Source: Sipunculus nudus
Taxonomy: Eukaryota > Annelida > Sipuncula > Golfingiida > Sipunculidae
Assembly: GCA_026874595.1 (NCBI GenBank)
Contig: CM049318.1
Location: forward strand, 7,111,241 to 7,175,240
Reading direction: 5' to 3'
Length of the DNA: 64,000 bases
Shown here: in pieces, positions 12,601-26,400 of the stretch
Layout of the letters: each line of letters starts with the position of its first letter
How positions within the stretch are numbered: the stretch's first letter is position 1
Translations under genes and position numbers: made by a program
Notes under the pieces: model-generated
Told to the model about the DNA's origin: nothing
The model's input: the letters and a program-made list of their open reading frames with translations, nothing else
The model's database searches: none

Positions 12601-15600
12601 ACCATTTAATTTTGTTTATATAAATACTTTAATGAATGAAAGTCACAACAACATGTCAACTGTCCTGGTGAAATATATGTAAATGTATCAGATTTTAAGT
12701 TACCTTTGGTTGTCTGATATAGCAGCTTGAAGATTAAACTTGGAAATAATACAGAAATGCATGATTTTAATTTGTATGAATCTATTATTCTTAAATAGTA
12801 TTTTAATATCATTTAAGGCAGTATGATTAAACATAAGTTAATATTAACCTAGGAAGTTTCTCTTGAGTTCAAGAGTGTGATTGAAATGGAATATTTCAAT
12901 TTTTTTAAAATAAGCCTCCAGGATAATTTTAAATAAGATATTCTATCAGTTGTAACAAGTTCACGTTTTTGCAATTATTATTTTCAATAAAATATTTGTT
13001 TTTAAAAGCCATACATGACACATGTCAATGATTTGAAGAAGAAACATTGGGCTTTTCACTGTGTCTTATATACAGGTGTATAGGCTGTAATTTATTTTAT
13101 ACTCAATCGTGGGGAGCTGTTTAAGGTTTTATACACTTATTCCATATTACTATTATACTAAAACACAATTCATTCATTTTGCAATTAAAGTTACTTGCGG
13201 TATATATTCAGTATTACCAAAAAATCAAAATAAAATATAATAATCTTGGTGTTCTTTCATTTTAACTTTTCATTGTAGTTCAACTTTTCACCCTACAATA
13301 ATAGGTCATCCATATATGGTCACTCAGGGATAAATACATGTGAAAACCTGTATCAACCTTAACTATTTACCTGTAGATATAATAACTTTCTGTATATATC
13401 TGGTGTAAGAAGTTGAAACATCAAACAATTTGTATGTATTAGTGTGAATATTTGCAATTAAAATTTTATAATTAATTATCATGTTATATGATTTATTTAA
13501 TTTTATTACTTTTGCTATTATTATTACCCTCACCACTTTGACAGAGTTTTATTTTGTATTACAGCCTGTAGATACTCCTGTTAAAGGAACACCAAGGTCA
13601 AACAATGTTGCCACACCAAGCCAAGGAGCCACTCCAGCTGATGGAGGCATTGTCCATGACCTTGTTCCCATGGATGTAAGTGAAATGTAAAGTTAGCAAT
13701 GATAACATAGTATAGTTTTAAAAAATATTGTAGTAATCCCTTAAATATTGGTTGTCTCTTCATCAGTAATATTTTACCTTCCTACATATGTGTGTATTTC
13801 TGAATTCTTCTATAATCATTATTTTATCAATTGAATTTTGGTTATTAAAAAAAATATTTCTGGCAGCATTATGTTATGGTTTTTAATTTAATATTCAGAA
13901 GAGGATTTATGGCTATACGCTGTGACAAAACTACTGAAGTATGGATGAGGTATTATTTGAACCATTATGTATTCCAATAATTCAAAATAACACAAACTGA
14001 AACAGATTCATAAATTGTTTATGCGTGGTTGGCTTCCTATTTGCGAGGTTGAAATTTTGTGATTTCTACTTTTCCAGCATTTTTTGAGGGTTCAATTTTC
14101 TCAATCTCATCATTCAGTTAACTATACAAGGTATATCCTTTATTGAATGAGTTATTCAATATGTTGGGAAATTCTTTACAATTTGAAAATGACCCAGAGG
14201 TCATCGTACTAGTATAAAAATTCCTGTTCATTTTAGGCAGATAATGTAAAAGTTTCTTATTACTCATCAATCTTTGTTTTACAGATGACATTAACCATCT
14301 TTTGATAAAAATAACATAAAAATTTGGTCTTGCAACACAACAAGCACAGTAAATTTATATGACATGCCTAAAAAGGTACAATAAACAAATCTTCAACTGT
14401 GTAGGTCACGAAAGTTTCTTTTTAGCAATAATTTCCATTTTGCAAATACATGTATTGTGAATTTGAAACCCTCGCAAACAAAAAGCTGACCACAGGTTTT
14501 TGTATACTATTTACCTGAGATAGGTTTGTTATTAATTAATGGTCACATATTTTAAGCCATTGTGTAGATTATCTAACCTCTGAAATACTTTTATATTTGA
14601 AAAATTGTGTCATTGTGAAAATCACATGGAGCATAATTCATTACCAGGTTTTACCTTCTTCTTTGTGTATTTCAAGGAGCCAAAAAGTTCACTGGATTAC
14701 AACTCTGGCCCAGCAGAGCTGCCTATATCCCCCATGATTCAGGAGCCGTCACGATCTCGGACATCCTCCGTCAGTTCACTCAGCAGTGAGCCTCCGATCT
14801 TCCCACCGTTTACCACACCACCTCGACAGTATGCCATACCATCTGATGTGGAGAGTGCCAGCGAGGTTGAAGACTACAGCTTAGACCACCTGAGCAAAGA
14901 TGATTTGTTTCAGCTGTTCTTAAAGATGCAGAGGCGCAGTCAGCGTTATAAAGCCAAGTTTGCCCAGGTAACAGATTTTATAATTCTCACACACTATTCA
15001 TTAGAAAGGTGATGGATGTTAAAGTTTTCAATCACATCTGCACCTTGAATAAATTATATATTGTGTAAGTGGTCTCCAGAATAAAAACTGACTAGCTGAT
15101 AAACCTGGTATACCGTTGTTGGGTCCCTTTTTTATTCAAGAATTAAAAGAAAGTCTATATTTTCATTGGTTCGGCCCAACTGTAGAATAACTCGCACACC
15201 TCTCGGATGCACAACACTACTGTGAACAGCAAACATTTTTATGTCCAGCTGCTTGTTTCTAAATTTTGCCTCTTATTTTTATCTGCATCTTACTTCTCCA
15301 TTACATGAATCCTAAACATCATACCGTCTATATACACTTATAATCGCGTCAAGACACTGTGTGAGTGATATTCCAGTCGCTTCAGAAATTCATATATCGA
15401 TATGTTGACCTTGATGACCTGGCCAGGTAATGTTTACATTATTTTGCGAACTGGAAAGGGATGGGGGGGGCACTCTGTTTTTTTCGATGATCTTGAACTG
15501 GTTACTATTTTTGGACATTTAAAGTACAGGTTAATGTGAAACAGACTTTAATTCAACATAGTTTAACTTATCCTCTAATTTAATTGGAGTAGGAAGACAT

Positions 15601-17425
15601 GAGAGATGAATTAAATGTATGTTTTAAGGCAAGGAAACCTGAAGAAAGAAACAGAAATATGCGTACCTCATTGTTAGCAGAGGCGGACCCAAGGGGAGTC
15701 CAGGGGGTCGGTCCCCCTTTTCAGCTGCAACCTTTTTAGCTCAGCTGACTTTCAGTCATGCTAGGCTATAGCGATGGGTCTTTGTCCGGCGTCCTTCTGT
15801 CTGTCCGTCCGGCCGGCCGTCCGGCCGTTAGCAGGGCACAAATCATAGCAGTAGGGGCTAGGGCCATGAACCCTATGCAGTCTTAAAGGTTCTAAAAAGA
15901 TCTCCTTGCAAACCTGAAATTAGGTCACTGCGACCTATATTCTCGAAGTTATGGGGTTTGTTTGCACCCCCCAGAAATTATTCCTTTAGCCAAAATTTAC
16001 ATCCCAAACCTTCCATCTTTCACATACAGCTCATCTACCAACAGGGGAAGAACCATAATTATTTTGAGGTCACAAGCTCAAGGTCACAGAACCAACTTCT
16101 TTGAAAAGCCTGTGGATGCATTTTAAGCCAAACCTTTCATCCCAATTCTTTGATCCTTCACATATAGCTCACCTACTAAGTGGGAGAAGAATCCTCTAGA
16201 TGTTGAGGTCACAAGGTCAAAGGTCAGGGTCACAGGATCCACTTCTTTGAAAAGGTTGTGGACACATTTCAAGCTAGACCTTTCATTCCAAACCTTTCAG
16301 CACTGATATCGCTTCTCTGCCAACAGGGGAAAAGACCTGTTGATTTTGAGGTCAAAGGTCAAGTTCACAGCACCCTCTTCTTGCATGGAGTCATTTTCAG
16401 GCAAACTTTTCAATCTATACTTTCCACCTGTCATATATGGCTTACCTACCAATAGGGGAAGAAGCCTATTGATGTTGAGTTCAAAAGGTCAAAGGTCAAG
16501 GTCACAATATTGTTCTAAATGCTTGTGAACATATTTTTAGCTCAGCTGACTATAAGTCATCTGAGCTATAGTCGTGGTCCATTGTCCGTCGTCCGTCCGT
16601 CTGTCCGTCCGTCCGTCCGTAGATGTGGCACGTTTTGAAACCGTAAGACCTAGGAATCCAAAATTCAGCATAATGTTAGATGTCCCCAAGATCTCCTACC
16701 AAGCCGAAAACTGGGTCTTTGTGACTTTGTTCCTTTGAGAAATTAAGGAAAAACCTCAATTCTTTATAAAAACCTATTTTCACACTTCAGGACTGCCTAA
16801 TATCAAAACCACTCATCTGTTTTTCCTCATATTTACCATAAATATTCTTCTATATAGTTCCTATGTACATGCCAGAAATTAAGTGTGTTAAGTATAAATT
16901 CTTTAAATTATGGGCCCAAACATAATGGACTATGTAAAAAATCAGGAAAAATATTTAATCACTTAACATGAAAAATTTTGAAACAAGAGTCTATTTACCC
17001 AAGTATATAACTATGTTTAATTAAGATTCAATTGTTTACCCAAAATTAGATCTGAATTTTGTTAATTTTTTAAGTAATTAGCATAAAAATAAAATCAGTA
17101 CCTTAAATTTTGCCCAACTTTGACCATGGCACGTTTTTTTCCTGTAAGTACCATTGATTTAATTTTCACAGCATGTAAACATAAATATTTCATTTGTTTA
17201 AATCTGAAATTTGTAGGTAAAAGCTTGAAAATTAAGCTAGTTATTGATTTTTTTCTTGAGGCTCTATTGTAGTCATTTGCTTTGATTACAGATTACAGAT
17301 GCAGGGTCCCACTCCAGGTCACTGGAAGTCAGCTATGCCAGGGTTTCTGATTTGTTACAGTCACTGGGGGAGATCCCCTGCTGTGACAGGTGTACAGTTA
17401 TTCTCATATCACCACCCGAATCACC

Positions 17426-17466
<41 letters not shown>

Positions 17467-20400
17467 CAAACCCAACCCACCAAGTGTTGTGCAGTATTGT
17501 TATTGTTTTCACTGTATCTCCTTAATTGTAATGCTGTTTCCACTCTGATATGCAAAAACTTTCCTTGAAAAAGTAATTCAAGGTGTAATCCAGAAGATGC
17601 CTGAATGTTGTGTAATGTAGCATTTTTAAAGAAATCATTTTTCTTTTAATTGATTTTACCAATCATAATGGAAAACATCAGTATGCTTAAATTATGATAA
17701 ATATGAAGCACATTATGGATAAATAAAGAGACAATTAAAAATTGTGAAATCTGAATCAAGTATTTTTTTAGATATTTATTGTTTTGCAGATTTGAAAGAT
17801 ATATTTTTTTGGTAAAAAATAAATAAACATTTGTATGCATGATGTGGTGTTTTCTGACAAGATTGAGATTTATGATGATGCAGTTGAGAATTATGAATCA
17901 ACTTTTATATTCAGATATATATGTTATATTGAAAATGTATAGAAATATAAACTTAAATTAAAAAAAAAATTGATGTGATAAAAAAATGAGGATTTATTAC
18001 AAACATTTGTTCATTATTTTCCTGCATCAGCAGAATTTGAGATCAGGCTTTGTTTGCCATGTTTTATGTTGTTAATTAGTTATATTTCAACTGTATACAT
18101 TTCATAAAAAAAACATATATTTAATAAAATATATTATACAAAAAAAAGATTCGATTGAACAAATGTGTAAACTACTAAAATGTCAACAGTTAATCAAAAA
18201 GCCAACTGATGATCATGGTAATTTTACAGATCATTTGTTCACAAACTGCTCACATGCTTCAGTTTCAACATTAGGAAACACATGGTCAGGTCACAAAATA
18301 TTATTTGCAACAATTTCTTGCTCATCAATACAAACCAATCATATAAACCAACCATGGCGTTTATTACCTCTTCCTCTTACACTTTATCTCCATTTGATAT
18401 TATTTTAGATTTTTACCTTCAAGGTTAACGTCAGCTGAGCACAGTGACCCATAGGTCCCTTGTTTTAAAAGGTTGTGGACACATTTCAAGCTGGACTTTT
18501 TATTCCAAACCTTCCAGCACTGATATCGATTCTCTGCCAACAGAGAAAAGACCTGTTGATTTTCAGGTCAAAGGTCAAGTTCACCACACCCTCTTCTAAT
18601 GTGGAAACATTTTCAGGCAAACATTTCAATCTATACCTTCCATCTGACATATATGGCTTACCAACCAATAGGGGAAGAAGCCTATTGATGTCGAGTTCAA
18701 AAGGTCAAAGGTCAAGGCCACAATACTTAATTGTTCTAAATGCTTGTGAACATATTTCTGGTGAAACTGTTCAACCCAAACCTTCAGTCTTTCACATATG
18801 CCACATCTATGCATCACTCAATTTGATCCAAACTTCATATTTATGGGTCTTTTCGCTTGAAGAAATAACTGATTGATTTTGGGGTCGCTGGTCAGGAGGT
18901 TAAAGGTTGCAGGTCAAAGTTATTCACTCATTGGTTGCCAAGTAATTACACCAAATTTAAGTGGTTAGTAGTTACCCATCATGTAGAAAGATTCCAGTTG
19001 ATATGTGGGCAAAAGGCCAAGGTTATTGGTCAGGGATGTTTGCAATAACTTATTTTGTTGACCATGTCTATTTTTTATGACCCCATATAGTTTTACCCAT
19101 GTCCGTCATTCCGTCCTTCCGTCCTTCCGAAATCAAACAGTTGTACGGACTTTTTTTCGCAATGCCTGCAGATATTGGCCTGATTTTTCGTGTGCGGGCA
19201 GATAATGACCAGTTACAGATCAAGTTCGCATTTTGTCCCTGTTGACCTACTTTTGACCGTTATATGGCTCCTTAACTTAGAAAATTTCATGAAAAATAGA
19301 AATTTCATGACAAATACACATGTACGGACTTTTTTTCGCAATGCCTGCAGATATTGGCCTGACTTTTGGTGTGTATGCAGATAATGACCAGTTACAGATC
19401 GAGTTTGCGTTTCGTCCCGGTTGATCTACTTTTGATTGTTTTACGGCTCCTAAACATAGAAAATTTCATGAAAAATATAAATTTTCATGACAAATGTACA
19501 TGTACAGCCATTTTTAGCCCTCAGCTCATAGGCTGATGGGCTATTGTCGTCACCCAAGCTGTCCGTCTATCCGTCCATCTGTCTGTTAACTTTTACCTTG
19601 TGAGCGGGATATCTCTAAAAGGATTCACCGTTGGAATTTTATTTCATCAGTGAAGATGTATATCAATAAAATCTCGGTCAAGTTCGAAGATGGGTGACCT
19701 TGACCCATTTTTCTACATTTTAGAGCTGATTATAGAAAAACAATCAGAAGCTTATATCTCAGGAACCATTGTGTGGATTTTCACAAAACTTACTATGATC
19801 ATTGGGACTGATTGTCTGTACGTGCTGCACAATTTTGGTGGTGTCACCTGCAATTTCTGAATTTTTAATGAAATTTTATCGGATTTTTCAATTTTGGCCT
19901 TTGTGCAGGATATCTCCAAAGGTATTCAACTAAGGAACTTCATTACTTCAGTGCTTTTGCATCATATTTACAAAATCTTGGTCAGGTTCAAAGATGGGTG
20001 GTCTTGACCTACTTTTCAAGGTCACAGAGCTTAGTATAGAAAAAAAACTTAGGGGGATATTTCTCAGGAAGCATTTGGTGGATTGTTATAAAACATGGTA
20101 CATACCTCTCCAATTTAAATTTATAACTGATTACCAGCTTTTGCTAATATTCTAGTTTCGCAATGCAATGCTTACAGATACTGGCCCAATGTTTGGTCTG
20201 TGGGCGCATAATGACCACTTACAGGTCAAGTTCGCGTTTCTTCCCAGTTAACCTATTTTTGACCATATGACAGATCCTGAACATAGAAAATTTCATGAAA
20301 GACAGAAATTTTTATGAAAAATGCACATGTATGGACTTTTTTTCACAATGCCTGCATACTGGCCTGATTTTTGGTGTGTTCCTTGATAATGACCCGTTAT

Positions 20401-23400
20401 AGATCGAGTTTGCATTTTGCCCTTCTTGACCTACTTTTGACCATACAACACCTCCTGAACTTAAAAAAAGTTTTACAAAATTTAACAAATGTTTCTAATT
20501 TGCCCCAGGCGGGGGCATTCGTGTTGTACCAACACATCTAGTCTTTTATGTATAACCATTGCAATCCAGCTGGTACATATCACTGTGTCGCTGTAATTGT
20601 GAGTGACACTGGTGACATATGACTCCCTTTTGTATCAGCCTATTAAGTGATAAGGCTGAGTGATAAGTACCTCGTTGCTGCATAACAAAAACACAGTTGT
20701 CGGAATGCTTCAGCCAGGCATTAAGACTATGAGAGTACAGTATTAAGGTTTAGCTACTGATTTATAAGATGACGGGAACATTTTGCAGTTTGTTTAATGG
20801 AATCATAGCAATAAACTTAGTTTCCTAGATATCGGAATATTTATATATAAATCACCACATATAAAAGCAAGTGTTTATTCTCATAATATGTGGATATGTA
20901 CCTGGATTAAGGATGGCTTTTTTTCATTACAAGACTCTTAGTCATGCTTTCTGCATTTCCTTTCTTTCAGGTTTTGCAGTTTACCTACCCTGCTGACCCC
21001 ATTGAAAAGCAGAGTTATAATAAAAAATATTAGACTTACACTTTTTACATTTGCATATCTATAAATCTGATATGAGGGTCTTAACATGCCTATTGATTTG
21101 TTTTGGACATTCATTACTGTACCATCCTTTGGAGAATTTGCCCCAAGTTTGGTCTCTTATTTGAGGATGTGTGGTATCAAATGTCTGACTTGTCAGAAAT
21201 CCATTTTGTCTGCCAGTTAGCCACCTGAGAAATCCTTTTTTTCAGTGCAGTTTCAGTGATTTTTCTTCAGTGTTTGATCCAATTTAGAGAATGTTTGTTG
21301 TCTGATTTCAGACCTGTCAGAAGTTGAATATAGCCACCAGGCAACCATATTCCTTTTGATCATATTATCTCAAGAACTGTTAGAGTGAATGCAGTTTGAA
21401 GTATATTAATCTTAACTTGCAAAGGATTGGGTCAAATATTTCTTAATAAATATTACCATCATTTCTACAGGTGCAGTACAATTGGCTTGTATTAAATTAA
21501 ATTTAAAAAGAAGCACCCATTTCTCAATAATTCTTGCATGGATTTCCTTGATTTTTGCTATATATATTGTTCTTATATTTGCCCTTTGTGGTGTTCTTTT
21601 GAGACTGACAGGTATCAAGCAAGCTCTGGGAATAGGTGCTGATAGCTTAACAATCAATATTTTTCCTCTGACCATAAATTCACTGTGTTTTAACCAGACA
21701 CAGGTGATATATATTTCTGTTGTCGTAGAAAATTTCAACATATTTGCAAATTGGGTCTTCAAAATTTAACTGGAAGTTGTGAATCTCAGCCCATGGTGTC
21801 GCAGGTCATGCTTGGCAGCTGAGCGTCATGACCTATGGGTCACTTGTTTAATCATAAGAGACAAATTTTGAGTCCTGGAACGTTCGCCCTCACCCAAAGC
21901 CAAACCTTTTCTGGAAATGGGGACTTTTTTTGTCTTTAATCCTCCTTGATTGAACCCCTCCTTCCGTAAAGTGAGCCAGAGTCATGTGTTTTTCACATTT
22001 GCTGACCACACACGTGGGTCAGAGCCTTTGTCAAATGTTAGTCAAAACATGAATAAATCCATCCCTGAATGCAAGGTTATTCATATGCACGGAATTCCTT
22101 AAATCGACTTAAATCTGGGCTTGAGGTGAGCACAAAGAAAATCTGGTCTTTGCCGAAGGCAGTTTGGCTGTTTTCGGTGATAGCCTTTGCTCATATCAGA
22201 AAACATGCAAAAATCACTCAAAATGATGTGTACAATAAAAATTATTTATTATACGCAACTAGGTTTCAGAGAACATTGCAAAACAGGTGGACCAAATTCC
22301 TTTTATAAGTTTTAGATGAAGCCACTACTCTTCTCTGTAAATATCAAAGCAGTTTTAGGAATTTTTTTTTGTTCTTTGTCTCATTGGCATTTTTTTTTAT
22401 TTGAACATTTATGTTAATTATCTGAAATAATGCAAATGCTGTGGTTCAAAGTAAAACTTTGTCTCTGGTATGATATGGTGATTATGAACATTTCTTTCAG
22501 ACAATGAATGCCTACAAGGAAGTGGACAGAGAGAGGGAGAAGTTAAAGGTATGTCTTCATCAGTGAGTTATAACTCAAGCAAATACTGTGGCTGGCTTCA
22601 CATTCACGAGGTTAATTTTTTGTGATTTTAACTTTTTAACATTTTTGAGGGGGTTCATTTTTCACGATTTCATTGTATACAATCACCTACTCAAAGTATA
22701 TTCAAAATTTTATTAATTAATTATACAAAGTAATATGCTCACAAAATCAAAAGATTTGGACAAGGACCTTAGTGAATATCAAACGCATAAAAATCTCTGT
22801 TCATTTTGGGCAAATAATTTGAAAGATCTGATTATTCATATAATGGGACCTCTTACTAACAAAGGTTTTATTTCCATTATAAATTCCCTTTCATAAACAT
22901 TGCAAATTTGAAACCCTAACAAACAAAAAGGCAACCACAGCTTAAGTGTATATAAAGATGCACGGTATAATTACCAAGTCCAGCACTAATAATTAATAAT
23001 AAAAACTGATAATAGGTTTTGTACTATGAATATTTATTTGCCTATTAGATTCTCTTCACACCTGCAGATTAGTGATCTCATGGACTTTGTGTACTGATAG
23101 CAATGATTGATGTGAAAAAAGAACGAGTGAGTTATACAAACCTTTATTGATCAACTTTTCCATTCACCAGTTTTTATAAGTCCATCTAAGATTAAATGTA
23201 AAATGATATGGGCAGTAATTTTTTGTATGGCTGACTTGCTGTTTGTTATACAACTATTAACCAATAAATTATCTCACCCTTGTTCAGTCCCCAGCAAAAT
23301 TCATGTATATTTTATGAGGACACAGTTTGGGATTCTTTGTGGTATCACCTTAAATTACCAAAAATATTTTGGATTTTGATGAAACTCAACAGAAATATTA

Positions 23401-26400
23401 ACCAACATAATAGTCTGAGTTTTACTCTCAGCAAAATTCATTAATATTCAGTGAGTTCAGAGATCACCAAACTTTGGTTGGCGCCCTGATGATTTTTGAT
23501 TGATTGATTTTTATTAGCTCAGCTGACTGTTAGTCATCTGAGCTATAGTTGTGGTCCATTGTCCGTCTGTCTGTCCATCTGTCCATCTGCCCGTCCGTTA
23601 GACTGGCACGATTTGAAATAGTTAAGACCTATGAATCCAAAATTTGGCATACTATTAGATGTCCCTGAAATCTCCTACCATATCAAAAATTGGATCTATA
23701 TGACTTTGTTCCTTTGAGATATTTAGGAAAATCCTCAAATTCCATTAAAAACCTATTATCACACTTCAGGATTGCCTAATATAAAAACCACTTATCTGTT
23801 TTTCTTAATATTTACCAGAAGTAAACTCTTATATATTTCCTATATACATGCCAGAAATTAAATCCGCTAAGTTTAACTTTTTCAAGTTATGGGCCCGAAC
23901 ATAATGAACTTTGCAAAAAATCAGGAAAAATATTTACTCACTTAACATGAACAATTTTGAAACTAGAGACTATTTTCCAAAGTATATAACTTTGTTTAAT
24001 TAAGATTCAATTGTTTACCAAAAATAAGATCTGAATTTTGTAAATATTTGAAGATATAAGCATAAAAATAAAATCAGTACCTTAAATTCTACCCAACTTT
24101 GATCATGGCACTTTTTTTATGTAAGTACTATTGATTTAAATTTTCACAGCATGTAAACAGAAGTATTCAATTTGTTTATATCTTAATTTTAAAATAAAAG
24201 TTTGAAAATTAGGCAAGTTATTGATTTTTTTCTTGAAGCTCTATTGTAGTCATTTGCTTGGTCAAGATGGGTCCCACTCCAGGTCACTGGAAGTGGGGGG
24301 GGGGAAAGTCGGGGGGGGGGGGGAGGTGGGGGGGGAGGGGGGAAGTGGGGGGGGGAGGTCGGGGGGGGGGGGGAGGTGGGGGGGGGAAGGTGTGTACAGG
24401 TGTGACAGGTGTACAGGCCAAATCCAACCCACCAAGTGTTATGCAGTAATTGTTATTGTTTTCACTGTATCTCCTTAATTGTAATGCTGTTTCCACTCCA
24501 ATATACAAAAACTTTCCTTGAAAAAGTAATTCAAGGTGTAATCCAGAAGGTGCCATGTGGTGTTTCTTTTAAATGATTTTAACAAATATAATTAAACCCA
24601 TCATTATGCTCAAATTTATAAAATATGCAGCAAATAAAGGCACAATTTAAAATTGTGAAATTTGAATCAAGTATTATTTTTAGATATTTGTTGTTTTGCA
24701 AATTTATTTTTTAACAAAAAAAATAAATTAACATTTGTATGCATGATGTGGTGTTGTCTGATAAGATTGAGATTTATGATGATGCAATTTGGAAATATGA
24801 ATCAATGTTTATATTTAGATATATATGTTATTAGCTCAGCTGACTATAATGCTGCGTTCGTTACCGCTCGTACAGATGGTATGTACCAGATGGCAGCTCG
24901 TTCGTACGACTTGCAAACGTTCGGTACCCAACAAAAGACCCACTGACCGGATGTCTAGGTTGTGATAGTAAACAAAAAGAAACTGATTAATAAAATATGT
25001 TTCATGTTACATATGTTCAACTTTATTTGTCATTTAAAACTTTTAAGTCAAATATTGCCATTATTGGGCCCATTATTGGTGTCTTTAATTGCTCCCTACA
25101 TCTCGAAAAGCAGTGATTAAAGGTGAAGGTGGCTAAGTGGAACAGATCGACTTGCTCCGCCAAATCCCAGTTTCCCAGTGGTACGTTCCACTTGGATCAT
25201 GTGTCGAACGGGATTTCCCACTGGGAAACTCGTACGTACCATCTGTTCCAGAGGTAACGAACGCAGCATAAGTCATCTGAGCTATAGTCGTGGTCCTTTA
25301 TCCGTCGTTGTCCGTCCGGCCGTCCGGCCGTTAACAGGGCACGTTTTAAAACTGTTGGACCTACGAATCCAAAATTCTGCATACCATTAGATGTCCCCAA
25401 AATCTCCTACCATACCGAAAATTGGGTCATTAGAACTTTATTCCTTCGAGATATTAAGGAAAAACCTCCGTTGTTACACTTCAAGTCTGCCTAATATCAA
25501 AACCACTGATCTGTTTTTGATCATATTTAGTATTCTTATTCTTCCATACATTTTCTGTGCACAAACCAAAAATTAAGTCAGTATTGGGTATTATTTTGAA
25601 GTTATAGGCCCAAATATAATGCAATTTTTTAAAAATCAGGAAATATATTTGCTCACTAAACTTGAGAATTGCTGAAGCTGAAGACTTTTTTTCAGGAATA
25701 TAACTTTATTTAATCAAGATTCAATTGTTTGCCCAAAATTAGATATGAATTTTGCAAATTTTTCAAGTTATTAGCATAAATAAAAAATTAATACCTTAAA
25801 TTTTGTCCAACTTTGGCAGTGGCACGTTTTTCCCTGTAAGCACTGTTGATTTAATTTTCACAGCATATATACATAAGGATTTAATCTTTTAAAATCTGAA
25901 ATTTCAAAGAAATTGTTTGAAAAGAGTAGCTTTTATTCAAGTTTTCATACACCATGTCAAGTGTTGTTTATATCTGGCCCACCTAGTAGTACAGCCTTCA
26001 CTTCCATTATGTAACCCACCCCAGGCAGCTTGCCTTGACCCAGCTTGGCCACTACTAGCAGGCTTCTCCTCTGCCCTGCACTCAACCCCCCCCCCCCCCC
26101 CCCAGCTGGTGCATAAACTAGATGAATGTTATAATTTTCTGTATTTTATTTTATTCTTGGACATGCTACATTTTAGATTATGTATTGTACCACCAGGGTT
26201 TCAATGATTAAAGTGCACATTTAATTGTGTCCACAAAGTGATGTATTGCTATGAAAGTATGGATGTTCGTCAGATAAGTAATGCTTTACTTCAGAAGAGT
26301 AAAACTTCACCAGGTGTGAAATTGACTATTAATTCCAGTTATTAATTATAGCTTAGATTGTAATTAGCATAATGATATTGTTTGTCCCTCATTCAACCAA

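Larger units (their letters stand above)
7694..13564 (+). other. GOLGA4 intron 1
   Basis: A 5.9-kb intron with no supported exon. It holds a minus-strand tRNA-like SINE head (8185-8262), a G/C hairpin pair (8365-8425), a TA microsatellite (9564-9622) and a hAT-like CAGGG element (10570-12021) hosting one AGCTCAGCTGA-family element. The remainder, especially 12030-13560, is AT-rich with nothing recognisable. Confidence 0.85.
16250..18757. repeat. Direct repeat of about 288 bp flanking nested copy 3
   Basis: 16250-16535 and 18467-18757 align along their whole length (AAAAGGTTGTGGACACATTT ... TTGTTCTAAATGCTTGTGAA), with scattered substitutions and a small indel. The repeat units touch both ends of the inserted element. 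Confidence 0.8.
15734..21848 (+). mobile_element. AGCTCAGCTGA-family element, copy 2 (outer, interrupted)
   Basis: Starts TTTTAGCTCAGCTGACTTTCAGTCATGC with GTCC/GGCC repeats and ends GCAGCTGAGCGTCATGACC..CACTTGTTT. The 5' part to about 16530 matches copy 6 (27458 onward) closely, including several AGGTCAAAGGTCA motifs. It is interrupted by copy 3 and probably by the block at 19078-20545. The pairing of this start with this end is inferred from nesting logic. Confidence 0.6.
14968..22500 (+). other. GOLGA4 intron 3
   Basis: A 7.5-kb intron mostly composed of transposable elements: copy 2 (15734-21848) with copy 3 nested at 16534-18463, and another repeat block at 19078-20545 lying inside the outer element. 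20546-21800 and 21850-22500 show no recognisable structure; a 95-codon open frame at 21482-21769 matches nothing I know. Confidence 0.8.

Noticed and set aside
17299-17568. 89-codon open frame with a polyproline run
   Set aside because: Created by the poly-C tract of a transposable element.
21482-21769. 95-codon hydrophobic open frame in intron 3
   Set aside because: A plausible membrane-like composition arises from T-rich intronic DNA; there is no family match, and a 116-codon antisense frame overlaps it.
24221-24556. Gly-rich and Pro-rich open frames on both strands
   Set aside because: Created by the G-rich tract in copy 4.
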